A stretch of DNA of 64,000 nt from Branchiostoma belcheri (lineage: Eukaryota > Chordata > Leptocardii > Amphioxiformes > Branchiostomatidae). Positions 33,952 through 44,613 of this stretch are shown here, piece after piece. Positions within the stretch are counted from its first letter, which is position 1, and each line of letters opens with the position of its first letter. The stretch spans positions 5,847,086 to 5,911,085 of the forward strand of contig NW_017804242.1 in assembly GCF_001625305.1 (NCBI RefSeq). Direction: 5' to 3'. The notes below the pieces were generated by a model. It was given only the letters and a program-made list of their open reading frames with translations. It ran no database searches and was not told the origin of the DNA. The position numbers were made by a program, and so were the translations under genes.

Positions 33952-34230
33952 GGCCACAGCAAGACAGTTTTTATGGATGACATCAGCACGGGCATTAATT
34001 TTGGGGAAAAAACAAGAAATTTTGTTGCCCTCTGACAGTGGTCAACATGCCTAAAATGGGCAAATGTGTGTTGCCATGCTGGAACATGGATGGCAGATAA
34101 ATCTGAAGACAAGACAAGGCCCAGCTTTAACGTTTTGTCTTTTACTTTGATGCAGTGATGCTTTTCAATTCTTTTATATGTGATGTTCCCACTGAATCAA
34201 AAACCATTTGTACAATGATTGAAAAGTTTT
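33952..34230 (-). mobile_element. Group B MITE, truncated copy
   Basis: Begins GGCCACAGCAAGACAG and follows the reversed group B interior to 'ccatttgtacaatgattga' at about 34225. The far terminus is missing. Confidence 0.65.
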
Positions 34231-34408
34231 ATTCTTCAAAGTTGTTTCAGTGAGAAATAAATGTTGTAATAGTTGGCAGTAAACTTAGCACAAGATAGGT
34301 GTCATTTCTTGTTTAACAAGGTTTATGATAGCCTTACTTGAAAAACACAAAAATTTCATGCTCTTTTTGTTTTCAGATTCAATCTGTAATAAGTTGCCTA
34401 ATTTTGAA

Positions 34409-35063
34409 TATAAAAGGCCTCAACACCATAAAAAAAACATTAAAAAAAACAATCAAGCTGCTAAACATTTAACAGTATGTTGTACATGTATAGCATTTAC
34501 AGTACCAAGGACAGGGTTTGAAAACAGCACAGTGCCCCCCTCCCCCCGGTGCTATGCATCCTGGGAATGGAAAAAGGGTGAAGGATATTGTTATGATGAT
34601 GATCATTGGTGTGGGGGTGGTTACTTTCCATATAAAAGGCCTCAACATCATAAAATAACATTAAAACAACAATCAAGCTGCTAAACATTTAACTGTATGT
34701 TGTACAGCATTTCAGTACCAAGGACAGGGTTTGAAAACAGCACAATGCCCCCCTCCCCCCGGTGCTATGCATCTTGGGAATGGGAAAAGGGTGAAGGATA
34801 TTGTCATGATGATGATGATCATTGGTGTGGGGGTGGTTACTTACCATATAAAAGGCCTCAACATCATAAAAAACATTAAAACAACAATCAAGCTGCTAAA
34901 CATTTAACTGTATGTTGTACAGCATTTCAGTACCAAGGACAAGGTTTGAACAGCACAGTGCCCCCCTCCCCCCAGTGCTATGCATCCTGGGAATGGGAAA
35001 AGGGTGAAGGCTATTGTTATGATGATAATGATCATTGATGTGGGGTTGGTTACTTACAATATA
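34409..35063 (+). repeat. Tandem repeat, three units of about 220 bp, each with an RE1-like word
   Basis: Units begin TATAAAAGGCCTCAACA at 34409, 34631 and 34847 (periods 222 and 216). Each carries a (A)n run, 'ctgctaaacatttaac', then 'cagtaccaaggacagggttt', a C-rich tract 'gcccccctcccccc' and a GATGAT run. Units 2 and 3 have TTCAGTACCAAGGACA at 34711 and 34926, an RE1-like word. Predicted frames (34325-34684, 34697-34879) are products of the tandem structure. Confidence 0.75.
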
Positions 35064-35289
35064 CCAGGGCTCAAAATTAATTTCTTCTTTCAGCTAAGAA
35101 AAATGACAGAATGTTAAAAATGATATTCCGCTTTTTCCTTTAAGTTAGTAAAGTTGAATTTATCCTTCGGCTCTTTGAAAGCTCTCGCTGGTATATATTT
35201 AACCACCGGGTCTTTGAGGCCCTCAAGCCTCCAAGGTATAGCAGTATTTTTAGATGAAAGTTTGATATAGAATGCATTTTTAAGGGACC

Positions 35290-35375
35290 TAAGGCCACAC
35301 TGACTTTGTACGGATGACATCCTCTGAAGACCCCCCAAACTAGTGCGCGCAGGCGAATGAAAAAATTCCGGCTCA
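35290..35375 (+). repeat. Group B/C MITE terminus fragment
   Basis: 'taaggccacactgactttg' followed by 'ggatgacatcctctg' and 'gcgcgcaggcgaa' matches the left end of groups B and C only. The remainder is absent. Confidence 0.5.
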
Positions 35376-35594
35376 AAATAAAAGTGCTACTAAACCACAG
35401 GAATACAAAGCTGGTTCATGTTTGTATTGTGAATTTGCGGGAGTACATAGGGACGTATAAGACAAGCCGGCAAATGCTGGCCTTTCACGGAATTTATGAA
35501 TCGGCACTGTATGTACATGTATGTACTGATCATGAGTTCTTGAGTCATGGAGCTTCGGCAGCCTGGGTGCTGTCCTCCATAGTTACCATTTTGA

Positions 35595-35960
35595 GGGGCA
35601 GATTTTCTTGCTAGACCAAGCTTAGTTCAATGACATCTCATTCAATATCTTTACACACCAATTTTCCCTCCAAGATGACGTATTGGGCAACATTTTTGTC
35701 TGTTACGAGCATGAATATTCTGACAGAAGGACGGAGGCTGACTAGATCTGTATCTGTATCAGTATAGCCGGTATAACCACCCTAACACACAAGCTTTGCA
35801 GGCACGCGAAGTAGCGGCAGCTAGCTATATCACACCGAACGACTTGTTACATGTACACTCAATCTTTGCACATTAAGTTGCAGGAGTTGTTTAAAGCTCT
35901 CTAGTGATGATGCCCCAACTGTGCTTGGTGGCAACGAGTTCCAGTCTACGATAGTTCTGG
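35595..35960 (-). mobile_element. Repeat G remnant followed by a LINE 3' end, both minus strand
   Basis: 35595-35735 carries reversed repeat G words ('agcttagttcaatgacatct', 'gacggaggctgactag'). 35742-35960 is a fourth copy of the LINE end with 'gtatagccggtataacc' and 'gcaggcacgcg', then decayed RT-end coding sequence. Confidence 0.55.
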
Positions 35961-36958
35961 GGAAATACGAGATCACTGGAAGATAGAATGTAAAATTGTG
36001 AAATATTTGTGTCTCGCATTTACTACGGTTGTTTCGTTACCCTTTCCCTCCTACCACGAAATGAACTCCAGTGAACGATTAACAAAATGTATAGTAGGCT
36101 CTTAAAGATTTTCAAGTTGATCCGTGCCTAGAGGTACATGCAAAAATACAAATGTCTGGCTTTACATTCATGGTTATGCGATCATATCATATTTCCAGTA
36201 TATAGCACTGCAGATTAAAGTCTATCCAGCTGAAATGTCTCCGGGATTTTCCGCTAAGACGTGATGTATGTTTCCTTACAACGTTGTTAGCAGTAACGTT
36301 CTATCATAATCTTTCTCGTGTACCCAGAACGCTTAATCATAGTTGTGCAAGTGCAACTGTACACGTACATGTCGTTAATTCAGTCTTAATTTGGTAACAG
36401 ACAGGAAATAATGGGCTTGCTTAGAGCTTTCCTAGGAAGGAAAATATAATTGAAGCAACAAAGAATGGGTATGGGATATCCATGTAAGAACAAGACTTTC
36501 TTAAACATATATTATATATAACAGGGTAAGGCCACACCAATTTAATTTCTTGGTTAACGGATTTTTCTAGAAAAATAATGGAGCGGGCGGGCGAAAAATA
36601 AAAAAAAAATAAAAACAGGCCTAGGGATCCTATTATGGCCCAAAATGGTACGATAGGAGCCATGAAGTCAACACACCAGACTGGTTCAAAATTTATACAA
36701 TGAATTTTGAACTTTTAATGATACCACTGTAATGAAAGATGGAACAAGGAGAAGTCGTAGACATCATCCCTCCATGAAATAGCTTGTTATTTTGTAATCT
36801 TTTGGTGTATTTCAATAGAGATATTATGAGTCAAACTTTGTTTTTATCAGCAGAATGATTTGTGGTGGCACTTTGTATTTATCAAGCTGTCATGTGCAGG
36901 CGTTTAGTGTCTTGTTACCATGGTTTGTTTACTTTGATGGCCAGCAGGTCATTTGCCT

Positions 36959-37060
36959 TAGCCTGGGTACCATCCCCAGTAGTATATTCGCAAACTCTAT
37001 AACTGTTATAGAGTTTGCGAATAGTTTGCGAATATACTACTGGGGATGGTACCCAGGCTA
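36959..37060. mobile_element. 102-bp Mutator-like palindrome with 9-bp target duplication
   Basis: The ends are TAGCCTGGGTACCATCCCC and its exact complement. The element is essentially two terminal repeats back to back, with an internal 11-bp duplication (AGTTTGCGAAT) in one arm. CATTTGCCT flanks it at 36950-36958 and 37061-37069. Identical termini bound the 705-bp element at 38035. The 9-bp duplication and long inverted ends fit Mutator-like elements. Confidence 0.8.
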
Positions 37061-37259
37061 CATTTGCCTGTACATGTAGGTCAATGACCAGCAGACAGGC
37101 AAATGACCTGCAGACCAGACAAACAAGATTTATTTTCCTGCAGACTCTGTCTGGGGGTAAAAATAGATAGGGCTGCCTGGGTCTGACCTGCCAGCTGGAG
37201 GTATAAACAAAAACACTCTGTTCCAACTTTTGGGCCAAACAGACCATCCTATTATGACG

Positions 37260-37725
37260 TAGGGGTGAAAAAGTGAAAATCCTTTTAAATTAAGCAATAA
37301 AAATATGCGACAACCTGCTAATGCACTCCAAAACATAAAAAGACTCAACAACTACCCACATACCAAAAATCATACCAAACCATCCCCCAGATTTTCCAAA
37401 CATTCAACACAAAAAGTCCAACATTAAACATTTTGTAAATATCAAACGCAAACAGCTAGGGGACCCAAATTTAAACCACTAAACCATGGTAATAACAACT
37501 ACATGCTACCTTAATATCGCACAAACAGTCCATAACGCGAAAACAACAGAATAGAAAAATTAAACTGCAGTACCAAGGTCAATCACCAGGGGCTCAAAGT
37601 CAACCTACACAATCTCCAAGGCCCCATCCATCAATCTGCCAAATATCGTACTGTTCCTTCTCACCGATCTTCAGATATCAGACCAAACATGAAACGGAGT
37701 AAAAACAGTACCCCCATTTTCATGG
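37260..37725 (+). other. Strand-asymmetric A/C-rich segment
   Basis: The plus strand is strikingly poor in G and T relative to A and C over about 450 bp (for example 'cataccaaaccatcccccag', 'acaactacccacatacc'), unlike any neighbour. It is internal to the insertion in the group A MITE. No frame is supported. Confidence 0.5.
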
Positions 37726-38034
37726 AGGGTAATAACTGTAACAACTAGGAAGAAAAGTACTGTTTTCAACTGTTCAGGGCAAAATATGAGCATTTTGCAG
37801 TTGATTCTGAATTTTTATTTTTATTTTCAAATCAGAAAAAAATGAAGCGGGCGAATCCGTTAACCAAGAAATTAAATTGGTGTGGCCTAAGCTTTAATTT
37901 ATGAAAAGAAGGAAAATTCAACTGACTTGCTCTGGTCTGACATGCTGAAAACAGCCTACTAAATTCTCTCTCAGGTGATCCTCCGGGTTTTTCTTTAGAC
38001 TCACGCAATATCTTTTCTTGATGTTCTTTTATGC

Positions 38035-38739
38035 TAGCCTGGGTGCCATCCCCAGTAGTATATTCGCCAGCTCTATAACTGGGTCTGGACTTGATCACAT
38101 ATAAAACGATTGGTGATGACGTCACGTAATGAGCTAGCCCGAGCAGCGGGGCTTCATTTGATTGGCTGAGCCTCAGAGGCGACGGCCAATGGCGCGCCTG
38201 CATTATTCAAGTGATGTTTGTTGTTTTGTAAACACAGATCTTCGCGCGAGTGTTCCTTTTCTCGGTGCGTTCTTTTTACCGGTAGGACGCCCAAAACATC
38301 ACGAACGAAATTATTCAATGCATCTTTTTGCTCATTTTTGAGCGACCATATTCCGTCTAAATCGTCCAAAACGGACGTGATTGCGAGGTCAACATCAACC
38401 TCCGTGAACTGAGTGGCTTGTGCGTCAGCCATGTTGATGATTTATCGCGGAAAGACTGACTACGGCTATATCATGTGTGCTTTTGCGTTCGGTTCGCCGT
38501 CGGACATGTTGATGATAAGGCGTTCGGATGTTCGAACGGACGCTAAAGTTGCCGTTCTGACGTCCGAACGCCCCTTACCTAATATGTACATACCCCAAAA
38601 AGGGCTTAGACGAGTAGGACCAATCAGTGTGCTTGTTCAAAATCTGAACGAATATTCAGACTCCAGACGCTACATATGTGTTCAAGTCCAGACCCAGTTA
38701 TAGAGCGTGCGAATACTACTGGGGATGGTACCCAGGCTA
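38035..38739 (-). mobile_element. 705-bp Mutator-like element carrying a gene fragment
   Basis: The terminal inverted repeats are about 65 bp: TAGCCTGGGTGCCATCCCCA at the left, and the complement at the right through 'aagtccagacccagttatag'. CTTTTATGC flanks it perfectly at 38026-38034 and 38740-38748 (9 bp). The CpG-rich interior contains a CRE palindrome TGACGTCA (38117-38124) and a CCAAT word (about 38619). A minus-strand start codon opens a 51-codon exon-like frame (38432-38280). No transposase is present, so the element is non-autonomous. Confidence 0.8.
38280..38432 (-). pseudogene. Captured first-exon-like fragment of a RecQ-type helicase
   Basis: From an ATG at 38432 in good context (ACATGG) the frame runs 51 codons to a splice-donor-like CCG/GTAAAA at 38280/38279. 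Near its end it reads LKNEQKDALNNFV and then RDVLGVLP. In RecQ-family helicases the region before motif I has the form L..EQ..A+...F..G.DV+.VLP, followed at once by the TG.GKS Walker A loop. Here the Walker A loop would begin the next exon, which is absent. The frame reads on into intron-like sequence to a stop at 38154. I infer a captured promoter, 5' UTR and exon 1; homology rests on a short motif. Confidence 0.45.
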
Positions 38740-38958
38740 CTTTTATGCACCAACAGAGTAGTGATTTCATAGTCAGTTAATTAGATTAAGTGGACAGCCT
38801 TCGTCACCGCTGCCTGCTGGTAGAATAGGCAGGCATCAAACGTGAACATGGCTTTGGGTCAAATATCACCCCTATGTGTGCGGGACTGGTAGAAACCAAG
38901 TATATATTAGTGCTGAAGACCTTGACCCAGCCAGGTGCAATGTGCTAAGGTAACATTA

Positions 38959-39709
38959 GGCCACAGCAAGTAAATTTTATGGATAACATCCTCTGCAGAT
39001 TCCAAATCTAATGCGAGCGGGCAAAAAAACAAAACAAGGCAGGCCCAAAAAACAAGGTTCCTACGTTTTAAAATTTTGACTCAATCATTGTACAAATGGT
39101 TTTGATTCAGTGGGAACATCACATATACATGTATATACACAGCCAGCATCACATATCACTACATCAAAGTAAGAAACAAAACATTAAATCAGAGCCTTGT
39201 CTCTTCTCTTCATAGTTATCTGCCATCCACCTTCTGGCATGGCAACAGGTACATTTCTTTCTTTATTTCTTTATTTGAATTTACCACATGCAAAAACAAG
39301 TGGAAGGGAGGACAAAACAGGTGTATCAACGCCTTTACAAGTTGTCCTCCCAAACCTGAAATGATAATACAAAACAATACGGAACCAAGTCAAACAATAA
39401 ACATTAGGCATAAGACATCAAAAATCAGTAGACATGAAATATACAATTCGGTAAAAGTTATACAGAGAATTGATTATGTACAAAAATTATCAAATGTCAT
39501 TATGTACAGATTAAAAAGCTAATTATGATACTAATGCGGCCTTAAAGCAGTGCATGAGGCACACCCACAAGCAATGTACATGTTTTGGCCCATTTTCGGC
39601 ATGTTGACCACTGTCAGAAGGCAACAAAATTTCTTGTTGATTTTTCCCAAAATCAGGCGAAAATTAATGCGCGCGCAGATGTCATCCATAAAATTTACTT
39701 GCTGTGGCC
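38959..39709 (+). mobile_element. Group B MITE, copy 7, split by a LINE 3' end
   Basis: Termini GGCCACAGCAAGTAAATTTT and complement, with TTA at 38956-38958 and 39710-39712. The group B sequence is continuous from 38959 to about 39249 and from about 39590 to 39709. The intervening segment is foreign. Confidence 0.75.
39250..39590 (-). mobile_element. Short LINE/SINE-type insertion inside the group B MITE
   Basis: On the minus strand this segment ends in an AAATAAAGAAATAAAGAAAG tail at 39253-39280. It is preceded by 'gggaggacaacttgtaaagg', consistent with the 3' UTR and A-rich tail of a truncated retroelement inserted within the MITE. No coding sequence remains. Confidence 0.5.
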
Positions 39710-39749
39710 TTAGGTAAGAATGGAGATTTCCCAGAGGTATTGATGGTAT

Positions 39750-39770
39750 TTCAGCACCAAGGACGGGGGT
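39750..39770 (+). promoter_or_regulatory. RE1/NRSE-like sequence
   Basis: TTCAGCACCAAGGACGGGGG, containing both RE1 half-site words with one change in the second. It sits in the low-complexity flank between a MITE and a SINE; see also 40271-40291. Confidence 0.25.
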
Positions 39771-39859
39771 TGAGTAATTATGACCTTCAGCCAGCCAGGC
39801 TTACATAAATGTTACACGATGGTGGTTAGTCATATATAATAACAATGGGAATTCCCATG

Positions 39860-40143
39860 GCGTCGTGTGGTGTAGTGGTACATCACTGGACTATGAAACG
39901 GGGAGACCCGGGTTCGGGTCCGAACATGCGCCCCGACATTGTACCCTTGGGAAAGGTACTTAACACGACTTTCCTCACTTCACTCAGGTGAAAATGAGTA
40001 CCTAGCTCCGGCTAGGGACGTCCCTCGGATAGGACGTTAAATGGAGGTCCCGTGTTTGGGAGAGCCACGCCCCACGCACGTTAAAGAACCCACCGCACTT
40101 ATCGAAAAGAGTAGGGGACCCTCCCGGTGTGAGTGGTTCAAAC
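39860..40143 (+). mobile_element. tRNA-derived SINE
   Basis: A tRNA-like head with an A-box-like GTGGTGTAGTGGTA (39867) and a B-box GGTTCGGGTCC (39911-39921) is followed by a SINE body 'cccttgggaaaggtact', 'acacgactttcctcact' and 'ccgcacttatcgaaaagagt'. The head does not close a proper acceptor stem and no CCA-like end is present, so this is a SINE and not a tRNA gene. Confidence 0.75.
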
Positions 40144-40270
40144 ATTACAGTCTGGTCTCAGGTTTGACATCTTTGAAGAGGTGATAGTCACCTGTTATGT
40201 CAATCCTTCCACAAATGTGGTAAATTGTCATTAAAAAAAAAAAATTCTCAGAAATAAGGAAGGATGGCAT

Positions 40271-40291
40271 TTTAGCACCAAGGACAGGAGT
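40271..40291 (+). promoter_or_regulatory. RE1/NRSE-like sequence
   Basis: TTTAGCACCAAGGACAGGAG. One change in the first half-site relative to 24874. Its context ('ggcattttagcaccaagg') resembles the 39750 site, so the two may be copies of one repeat. Confidence 0.2.
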
Positions 40292-40310
40292 TGAACACCA
40301 CTGTACTAAG

Positions 40311-40740
40311 GCCATGTTCATTTGATTATGTGTATGACATCCGAGCACGCATGAATTTTCGTCCATTTTCCCAAAGAAAAAACGTTTTCCACCACAATGT
40401 AAATTGTATAAAGCAGCTGCAAAATCAGGAAATATATGTTGTGACATTGGAAAAAAAATATTGGAAAAAGATACTAATGTCGTTGAAGTCAACATAAAAG
40501 TTGTCATAAAAGATGACACAAAAGTTGCCTTCATTATGAAATGTGTGAAGTCATGAAGGTTGAACGTATGACAAATAATAGACTCTTCATTTTCTTTTCT
40601 TCACATTTTCTTCCTTTCCTTTGGAATTGATTTTGGCATTGGACCATACTCTTGTGTTCATATATGTTCAACCTTCATGACCTCATACATTTCATAATGA
40701 AGGCAACTTTTATGTCATCTTTTATGACAACTTTTATGTA
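40311..40740 (+). mobile_element. Group C MITE, decayed copy with a 73-bp inverted repeat
   Basis: Left end GGCCATGTTCATTTGATTAT after TAA at 40308-40310. The interior matches the 15759-16139 copy. Arms 40493-40565 and 40666-40738 ('aaaagttgccttcattatga' and complement) form a near-perfect inverted repeat absent from the other copy. The right terminus is missing. Confidence 0.65.
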
Positions 40741-40969
40741 GGTACAACTTTCAGAGTTCCTCGACTTGTTCATGAGCATTATCTAATCTACTGCTAAGAT
40801 GATAGGTTATTTGGATTCATGTGAAGTTTTATTTCCATATCTCCTTGGACAGCTTTCAAAGAATAATGCTCAGTTTAATCTAACCTTTATTTGCAGGTAA
40901 TATTGTCCAGCTTGTGAATAGAAAGAGTCATTATTCTCAGTGTTATTTGCAATGCTATGTAGTTTTTGA

Positions 40970-41115
40970 TGGCATTGCATGGCTGGCTCAGAACCAAGAG
41001 GTCCCGGGTTCGATTCCCTGACATGTTGTGCCTTTGGAAAGGCACTTTTATACACGACTTTCTTCCCTTGCTGTACAGTGGAGTGACACCTCAGCTAATC
41101 GCTGAGTCCTGATTT
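40970..41115 (+). mobile_element. tRNA-derived SINE fragment
   Basis: B-box GGTTCGATTCC (41007-41017), followed by 'ttggaaaggcactttta' and 'acacgactttcttccc', the same body as the 39.9 kb SINE. The 5' head is partial and the tail is lost. Confidence 0.65.
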
Positions 41116-41119
41116 TTCA

Positions 41120-42810
41120 TTGGAGAAAACCAGAATAAAGTGCACATCCAGAATTTGACTTTGACCAAAAGTGCCCATTTGAGGGTTGAAATTTTAAAAA
41201 AAATATATCCTTTATTAGAAGAAATATATATGGTAATATGTCCTAACACTTCTGCACATTAGCCACTTTATAAGAACTGTAATTTTTCTTTTTCATGTAG
41301 TTTTTAGGACATCACAGAAAGAGGAGGTTGCTACTTTTCACCAAGACTGAGTTACAAAGATTCAGACACCCTAAAAATGGCATCCACATTTACACATTTT
41401 CCCATACCTTGACTTTAAGTCCCATGCTTGAATAAAGGCTGGTATTGAATCCTGACCTTCACGACCAAGAAAAGGTCAAGGTTACGCCATCCTCCTGACC
41501 AAACTTCACCTTTTCCCACCACCTTACAGACCTCTTTTATTTCCTCACGAAGAATTGAGCTTCAACGGGCTTTAGAAACACACCAGAAAAGTAGGCGCAG
41601 TAGAGATCAACTCAGGTCTAACGCTCGCACCGGGATGGCCATTTTCCTCTGGGAACCCAACCATAAGTTTCTTTGACCCCACAGCCCCATTCATTTCAAC
41701 CCTATTCATTTGCCAATTCAGGCACAGCGGTAGAGGGTCGCAGGGCTATTCGAGGTTGAATAGGGGGTCAGACAAGGATCGCTGTGCCTTGTGTGCACGT
41801 GAAAGGGTACAGTGTTTTGTTTGCTTGCTTTTGATAGAATGATTACTTGTCTTACCCGAGTTGGACAACTCAAGCCAAATTTTAGACATTTTTTTCAGAC
41901 CGTGTTCGGTGGTAGGTTGGCGAATTGGTCGGTTATATAAGTTTCTTTGATCAAACTCAAAAGAAAAGCATTCTTTTAGTCTGATAAAACCAGACGCTAG
42001 CGGTTAGGTTAAGATATAGAGATGAGAACGAATCCGCTACCTTTAAACTCTGTGGTAATGCATAAATTCCATCAACTGTCTGCAATGGAGTAATTACTCT
42101 AAAAGTTCTATACTGCTCGCTTGGCGGCCCTTTAAAAAGATCTGTGTGGGCCACAGTGTGGCTATATCATTTTTTGTGTGGTTTTACATTCAACATACGT
42201 ATTCAATGTAAAAATTCTCTCAGTAGTCCTCTTGTACATAAGCACCCAGACATCAGACAAAACGTGGGGATATCTACGTGCTTTCATTACCATATAGGAA
42301 TGCGTTCACCTGTCTGACCCAATGTCTCCGAGCTTAACGCGGAAATCTGACCGGGGTCACACGAGACCATTCAGCTCGGAATTTCCCATGGATCCTCCTT
42401 TTCTTTTCCTCCGTGACCCCTTTTTAGAATTCACACAGACAGTCCTTGACATAAAGGTACCATTCAAGTCTCTCTACAGTAAAATGTACTTTCTTTCAAC
42501 AGCTGGGAAAGAAGCAGAAGAGTGTCTAGTTGTACAGAAGGGCATTGAAAGTGAGAGCAGGTCAAGAAATGTTGTGGTCTGTAGTATTCGGGTGTCCATC
42601 TTTTATCATACGTTTGTATTGTGGTGTCACTGGCCGTTTGATTCTTTTGAAAGCGGCACAGACAATTCTTGGACTGTCCAGTCCCAACTTTGCCCTGTTA
42701 GATCACTCGGGGTTACGTAAGGTCAGCGGAAAATACCTGAGGTAACCTATTCCCAGGACTATGTGTCTGTTGTACCTACCGACCTTTAAATGCGTCCCCT
42801 GACATAAGGT
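41120..42810. other. Low-repeat intergenic/upstream sequence
   Basis: Few dispersed-repeat words are seen here compared with the rest of the window. The frame 42322-42720 (132 codons) has no recognisable domain. As the least repetitive stretch upstream of the receptor gene it is the most plausible place for cis-regulatory DNA, but no specific element is proven. Confidence 0.35.
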
Positions 42811-42819
42811 CTGGACTTT

Positions 42820-43105
42820 TCGGGGCGGGGGAAAATCGGACCCCGGAAAAAAAGGGGGACGACCCAAAGGGTTCGCCCAACGGGTGGTCAGGACAGACAA
42901 ACGGCCACATTCTGTGGTACCTTTCCCAGGCGCTTGTCAGAAAGTGGACCGCCTTTTTTCTCTTTGTGGAGACAAGTCAATCAAATTGTGCAGGCCCATG
43001 TAAAAATCGACACGGCCAGATAGATAAAAGCCCCAGACGGGACTGTAGTACATATAAAGAGCTGCCGGCATGTTGAAGTCCTCCCATTTGCGTCACATCC
43101 GAGGT
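42820..43105 (+). promoter_or_regulatory. Candidate proximal promoter and short untranslated first exon of the receptor gene
   Basis: A GC box (GGGGCGGGGG, about 42822) is followed 220 bp later by TATAAA at 43053-43058. Forty-five bases after that lies a consensus donor, CATCCGAG/GTAAGTG, at 43103/43104. Transcription starting about 25-30 bp after TATAAA would give a first exon of about 20 nt spliced to the strong acceptor at 44639/44640. This is inference from spacing; no transcript evidence is available. Confidence 0.3.
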
Positions 43106-43800
43106 AAGTGTACGGACTGGTGCGTGTCTCAGGGAACGATTTGCCATCAAGTAGACGAGAGAGGATTCGTAATTCACAGGGACTTCCGTCAAGGCAGTCA
43201 ATTATTGTCGTCGAAACTGAATGTCACTTGATTCTGATGCAGTGGTGTCTGAAAATAGCAGCTAATATAAGATAGTCAGAGAATGAATGGCCAGGCATGA
43301 CACCAAGTGAAGAGCAGAAAACCAAGAAGGGTGGGGAAAACTGGTTGTCAGGTCGTCTGAGGAGCCCCAATGGTCAAATAATTAACCTAAGGGATAGATG
43401 AGATGAGAGGTAACTGATGTAGAAATTAATCTTTCATTTCATGACATCAAGGAGGTAATTTTTGCATTCTCATGTTAGTATTAATGTATAATTTTGGATC
43501 GTAGCTGCCAGCCTGTCCAATGTGTCTGGAATTATAATGGCTTACATAACCACAGTCGTGATTGAATGTCGACCTCGCTGTTACATACTATAAATCATTT
43601 TTTCGTCTCGTATTAGAATGTCTAGTCAGGTATTATGTGTTTCTGGTATATTATTCAACAAAGAAGGGTTCGTGTCCGTGCACATTTCTGTATCGTATGG
43701 TGTAATACTATGTAAAAGTGTTATAAATTCTACGCCCTAGCCAACAGTGCTTTATGTTTTTTTTCTCTGAATATGCTACTTGAGTATTGTACCATGCTCA
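43106..43800. other. Putative 5' intron / upstream sequence, no gene seen
   Basis: No recognised repeat or exon between the candidate donor and the LINE at 43.85 kb. The small minus frame 42977-43201 has no domain. Confidence 0.3.
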
Positions 43801-43849
43801 TGTCAAACTCTCATTTTTAGGATGGGCCCCCCTAGTTTTCAGTGATAGC

Positions 43850-44213
43850 CTGGTCACATTCATTGTATAGGTTGTCGTACGATTTTGATGTCCTAGAGTT
43901 TTCAAGCAGGCTGAGACAGAACCAACTGTTGATAAGGACAGCACAGGGAGGTGTTTGAGGAACTCTGGGGGAATCACGGTGCCGAAGGCACGGACAAACA
44001 GACTGTACAACTCGTTCCTCCACTGCACAATTAGACTGTACAATAGCCAAACGCAGACCTAGTGTTCTAATGTTTCATGTCCCACTCTTGTATGTAATTG
44101 TCTTGTGCATTTCTTATACTTATGTAAAGTCCACACAATTCAGGAGTACTATGTACCCCTGCTATGTAGACTGTTCTTAATAAAATTGAAATTGAAATTG
44201 AAAATTGAAAGGA
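43850..44213 (+). mobile_element. LINE 3' end with (ATTGAA)n tail, plus strand
   Basis: The plus frame ending at 44060 reads ITVPKARTNRLYNSF and then IRLYNS before a TAG, typical of the C-terminal end of a LINE polyprotein (PRARTNRL.NSF). A 3' UTR and an 'attgaaattgaaattgaaa' tail follow at 44186-44213. 5'-truncated. Frames listed on the opposite strand here are shadows. Confidence 0.65.
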
Positions 44214-44369
44214 TCTAGACAGTCTTTTCTGTAACCAGACAACTGAATTCTGCTGGACATACGTAAGACTGTCCCAAGACTACCCTCAGTTTGCAATCGT
44301 ATAATTGTTCATTGTAAGTGACTGGGCCCTAAAAATGATAGCTATGGGTGGCGGAAGTTTGGTTTGGTT

Positions 44370-44565
44370 TGGTTTTCCTTTAAAGTTTAATGCCCATGAA
44401 TTATGGTCATGATTTTTCTGGCATAATCATTTCACTTCATCAAATTGAGGAAAGTCCTGTGAAGTACCTTTCTCAATGGCACATTGTTGGTGACTTGGCA
44501 GAATTTGAACCCCGGTTCTCTTGGTTCTGAGCCAAATGCTCTGCGATTACACCACACAACCCCAC
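44370..44565 (-). mobile_element. tRNA-derived SINE, minus strand
   Basis: On the minus strand, an A-box-like segment 'gttgtgtggtgtaatcgcag' and a B-box GGTTCAAATTC (44501-44512) precede the body 'tgagaaaggtacttcacagg' and 'actttcctca'. It lies 75 bp before the acceptor of the first coding exon of the receptor gene. Confidence 0.7.
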
Positions 44566-44613
44566 ATGGCACTAGCGATCACAGAAAGTTGTCTAGGTCT
44601 CCATGCTGATGTC

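Larger units (their letters stand above)
36530..37887 (-). mobile_element. Group A MITE, copy 7, split by a ~980-bp insertion
   Basis: The MITE halves are 36530-36752 and about 37730-37887, flanked by TAA at 36527-36529 and 37888-37890. The inserted segment has inverted edges (CCCTCCATGAAA near 36770 and TTTTCATGGAGGG near 37718), suggesting a second TIR element. A 102-bp palindrome (36959-37060) is nested within that. Confidence 0.7.

Noticed and set aside
39860..39930. A tRNA gene
   Set aside because: A- and B-box-like words are present, but the arms do not close a cloverleaf. A SINE body shared with 40.97 kb, and in shorter form with other SINE heads here, follows directly.
42322..42720. 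132-codon frame upstream of the receptor
   Set aside because: Isolated frame with no domain, overlapped by another open frame; not enough to call coding.
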